The position numbers and the translations under genes are program-made. Below, one piece after another: positions 61,001 to 64,000 of a stretch of 64,000 bases of DNA. Under the pieces are notes generated by a model. It worked only from the letters and a program-made list of their open reading frames with translations. It ran no database searches and had not been told where the DNA came from. The DNA comes from Grammothele lineata (taxonomy: Eukaryota > Basidiomycota > Agaricomycetes > Polyporales > Polyporaceae). The stretch spans positions 1 to 64,000 of the forward strand of contig NDFF03000075.1 in assembly GCA_002150815.3 (NCBI GenBank), in the 5' to 3' direction. The stretch's first letter is position 1; every line of letters starts with the position of its first letter.

Positions 61001-63816
61001 TCTTTCGCAGCAGCGAGCACAGAGTTCGCCACGAGCGCTTGTGTTCTAGAATGCGGACTCGCAGTGGACGTTGATCCCTGTCCTGAACCCACGTCGCATG
61101 CCGTGGCGGGGATCGCTGGGAAGCAGCCCAAGGGTCGGTGCCTCGCGCATCTGTGTGGGACAATCTGAGCCTCTCCCGGGTTGTCCATCATTGCGCCGCT
61201 GACTGACGTGGGGCGTTCTCAAGCTTTTGTGCGTGCAACGCTGCGCGTCGGAGGAGGAGTACCCACAACGCGCGTCGACTTGAGCGGGCGCGCTCGCCGT
61301 GCTCGAAGAACCCGCGCAATGCCGTTTGCATGCCGATGCGCCACCATCTTTTTTGTTCCTGTACAGCGTCAGCAACGTTATATTTTAGCTCCTGAGGTAA
61401 TAGCAGACTCACGGCGCGGACGGAGGCTATAGCAGGCATACATCTGAGTTCTCGTTAAATTCCCACATTCATAAAACGCGAAAGAGGAGGAGTGAGCATG
61501 TGGATAGGGAGTCCTGATGGGCGAAGCGGTCTCAGCGACGTCGACTTTGTATACAGTGAGGCCTCGGAAATTAATGCGTTGAAGCGATATCGATGGGCGA
61601 CGACGAGGGGGATCAAGCCCCTGCACACTGCAGGGAAGTGGCCTCGGACATCAGCAGCGAACGCCAAGCTCATTACGTCAGAGAAGCCGGGAACGCGCTG
61701 TGGTTGAGAAAGCCGAGATGTCGCACGGTTACGGAAGGGTGGTCCTCGTGGCTAGCTAATCCAACAGCACGTCTCCGGTAGAAGGCAGGAAGCCCGCAGA
61801 AGACCGTCGCAGGCCGTTGCCAGCCTGCCTGGGCGGGGGGCTAGTATGTGCATGTGACGGGTGCGAAGCTGTCGTATGTCCTGAACCGGATAACACCGTC
61901 TAGGCTCCGCACGGCGAATAATGTTTTCTACCCGGGCCTAGTGCTCGCGAAAAGCTTCCTTCGGTTCAGTTATCGCGGCAGATTCCAGCAGACTCTAATT
62001 CAAACTGTCTGGGTCCTCCATTTTGAAGGGCTTGCCGATCATCGGAGAAAGTAGTATTGGCTTCTGTAAAAGAATCTACGGTCAGACGCTGAAGGATGAT
62101 ATAATGTGAACAGGTAAGCGGATCGGTTCGCTGTCACCTAGAATGACATGCAGCAGCAGGCAGGGACGGAAATCGAGGGTGTGGTCCTTTGGGAAAACAG
62201 TCGAAGAGGGACCTCGCTTTTCCAGCGTTCGACGCAGTAATTTGTATATTCGGATGGGGAGGAATCTTCGCCTATGACGTTGTATTAGATCGTTGAGTAT
62301 ATTGCGCACCTTCTTGAGGACTTTCTCGCTCACGGAGCGCATCAGGATACCCACCGAGCCTATGCGGCGTCGCGGGTACCGTACGGGCCGGAGGAGGCTG
62401 ACAGCCGCGAGAAGCCCGAGCGGAGAGGCTACCGTAGAACGCAGCAGTTGCGGTATGGGCGGCTGCGAGGCCACCTAGCAACCGAAGACAATTTCCCACA
62501 TTTGGTAGTACGTTTACGATCCTGAATTGCGCAGTGCGCAGTACGATGGAATGCAGCTGTCAAGCGCAGGAAAGGGCGGACAAAAGGAAAGCGCTCGTCT
62601 TCTACCAACGCCTCTTGAATGGCTATCAAGTGATGGCTTAGGTAAACGTCAATGGTGAAGGTTAGATAGAATGAGACACATTGCATGTAGATGTTAACAT
62701 TACCAGTCGAGGAGGATATTGCGGGGCAGTTTCAGATGATTCTTGCCAAAGCTACTCCACTTGCTACGAACATGAGTATTTTTAGTCCGAAAATGTCGGT
62801 TTTTGACTTTCAGGGGGACGAAAGTTATACGACACAGCATGAGTTACTAAACATAGCTGGGGACTCGAGCTTGAAAGGCTGGGCCTCGAGTTTCTCAGGA
62901 GATGTCGATGAAGTGACTGACATGGACAGATGACGCCTGAGAGCGTCTGAGCATCTGTGAACATCTGTACTGCAACGTGTTGATGTGCGTTGGCAGTTCT
63001 TCCCGCGAGAGAAGCTTGGGGCTGGGATGGACCACATCGGAGGTGCTGAGAGACGAAGCTTGGTGAATAGAGAAGACGGAAGGAGTACTCGATGCGAGGC
63101 CGAGGAGAAGAATGCCAACACCACCATAGACTCCTCGAGCGCACCCGTCGATCTGAGAGTCAAGAGGAGGTCTCAGTGTCGGCTATTTGATCAGATGTCT
63201 GGTGGGTAATTAGACGCCCATTTTGCGCAGTGCTGGGGCACGTGCCTCCCGCTCCGGCTCGGCGCAGCTCGGCGCGACGGGCGCGTTGAGAGCATGGCTG
63301 TCCGACGACGGCCCACGCTCTCCTTGCCTTCCCTCACCGCCCCCAGCAGTGACGACGTGCGCGTAGGCGACGTCTCCTGCACCTCCTACAGCGTTCTTCC
63401 ACATTCCTAGCACCCTGTCCTGTCGGCCCATCATCTAGCCGACTAATCTACCCTTATCTCCCTCAACCCGAGCTTCTTCAGGCAATCTCCGGGTCCCTCC
63501 TCCCATTGCACGACTGGGACACCTTTGTCGGTCGGTCAACTGGCACAGCCAAAACACTCGTTTGTACAACATGTCTGCGCCGTCATACCGGCTTGAGACG
63601 CCCCGCCCGCGCCCCCCGCCGCTGCCCATTAGGTCGAGCAACAATTTGGCAATCAGGAACTCTCGCATTCTTGGACAGAAAGATGCTTCGGAAACTCTCC
63701 TTTATGACCTTCCACCGACGTCGCCAACGTCTCCCATCCGAATAGCCTCACCAACCTCCCCCCTCTCTCCCTCCTCCCCCCGCAATCCTCACCGCAGCGC
63801 GAGGAACAGCAGAATC
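55007..63816. other. 8.8-kb stretch with no supportable gene
   Basis: Most of this block is very GC-rich, so long chance frames occur on both strands (for example 55885-56931, 58182-58940 and 58615-59526). They are dominated by Arg/Pro/Ala/Ser, overlap each other and lack motifs. From about 61.4 to 63.2 kb the base composition is closer to average. An 80-codon plus-strand frame at 62691-62933 has a more protein-like composition (IAGQFQMILAKATPLATN) but no recognised family. No rRNA, tRNA or transposon protein was recognised. The left end should hold the CSL promoter and leader. Confidence 0.45.
56954..56972. repeat. (TC)n microsatellite
   Basis: About nine tandem TC units lie in non-coding sequence. 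Confidence 0.8.
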
Positions 63817-64000
63817 ATGTCTCCTCCACCGTCCGGCAAGCGGAATCGTTCTCAGACGCCATCCCAGCCCTCACGGAGTGACTTGGAAGAATTTGGTGAG
63901 CGCTGTAAGGCCTGGTATGTTTTCTTTAAAAATTTGCGCCGATTCTGCGACTCAAAGCTTGCAGGTACTACAACCAGGACGACGACGCAGGGAGGATCAT
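63817..64000 (+). CDS. Start of a gene of unknown function, cut by the window end
   Basis: An ATG at 63817 opens a frame (MSPPPSGKRNRSQTPSQPSR, then SDLEEFGERCKAW). It splices from a GTATGT donor at 63915 across a 50-nt intron to a CAG acceptor at 63964, continuing YYNQDDDAGRI to the window end. The charged, protein-like content and the in-phase intron support a real gene. Only 44 codons are visible, so I cannot assign a function. Confidence 0.6.
   Translation, partial: MSPPPSGKRNRSQTPSQPSRSDLEEFGERCKAWYVFFKNLRRFCDSKLAGTTTRTTTQGGS

Noticed and set aside
62691..62933. 80-codon plus-strand ORF with protein-like composition
   Set aside because: Kept only as a remark: no homologous family, splice context or promoter signal could be named.

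Overview
This window reads as nuclear DNA of a filamentous basidiomycete, most likely an Agaricomycete (a mushroom or bracket fungus). The evidence is GC-rich sequence, genes broken by many short GT-AG introns (mostly 50-70 nt), exons as short as 8-11 nt, a FunK1-type kinase, an endoglucanase V-like protein, and the tail of a transposon-type ORF at the left edge. The order below this level is inference. There are no rRNA genes, no convincing tRNA and no CRISPR array.

Left part (1-21 kb): a transposon-like tail (3-170); a decayed ubiquitin copy (917-1298, minus); the gluconeogenesis regulator ERT1 (2000-4804, minus), facing the glutamine methyltransferase MTQ1 (5287-6731, plus); an ACR3 arsenite transporter (6939-8506, minus); RACK1/CPC2 (9244-10581, minus) with the C/D snoRNA U24 in its third intron; a second U24-like snoRNA on the opposite strand (about 11029-11112); a nucleoside hydrolase (11519-13561, plus); an FHS-family sugar permease (14346-16556, minus); a DUF6924-like protein (17231-18683, plus); and a bZIP factor (19989-21189, minus). 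About 5.7 kb upstream of the bZIP gene has no gene I can support.

Middle part (26.9-50.6 kb): a secreted Ser/Thr/Pro-rich protein; an EXS-domain ERD1-like membrane protein; NAD-dependent formate dehydrogenase with a clear TATA box; a GH45/endoglucanase V-like protein with a GPI-type tail and an 8-nt exon; the histone acetyltransferase GCN5; a secretory cyclophilin with a C-terminal membrane anchor and an 11-nt exon; the RNA helicase DBP7; a FunK1 kinase; a single-pass membrane protein of unknown function; and the NuA4 acetyltransferase ESA1.

Right part (51.7-64 kb): a CSL (Su(H)/CBF1-type) transcription factor, then about 8.8 kb with no supportable gene, then the start of one more gene cut by the window end.

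Most genes are unrelated housekeeping or regulatory genes; I see no biosynthetic cluster. The most notable observation is the two U24 snoRNA copies about 1.2 kb apart on opposite strands, each in an intron-sized segment of about 180-185 nt with nearly the same layout. All intron boundaries were chosen by eye from GT/AG sites, reading-frame continuity and remembered family sequence; exon sums were checked to be multiples of three for the genes where exon coordinates are given.
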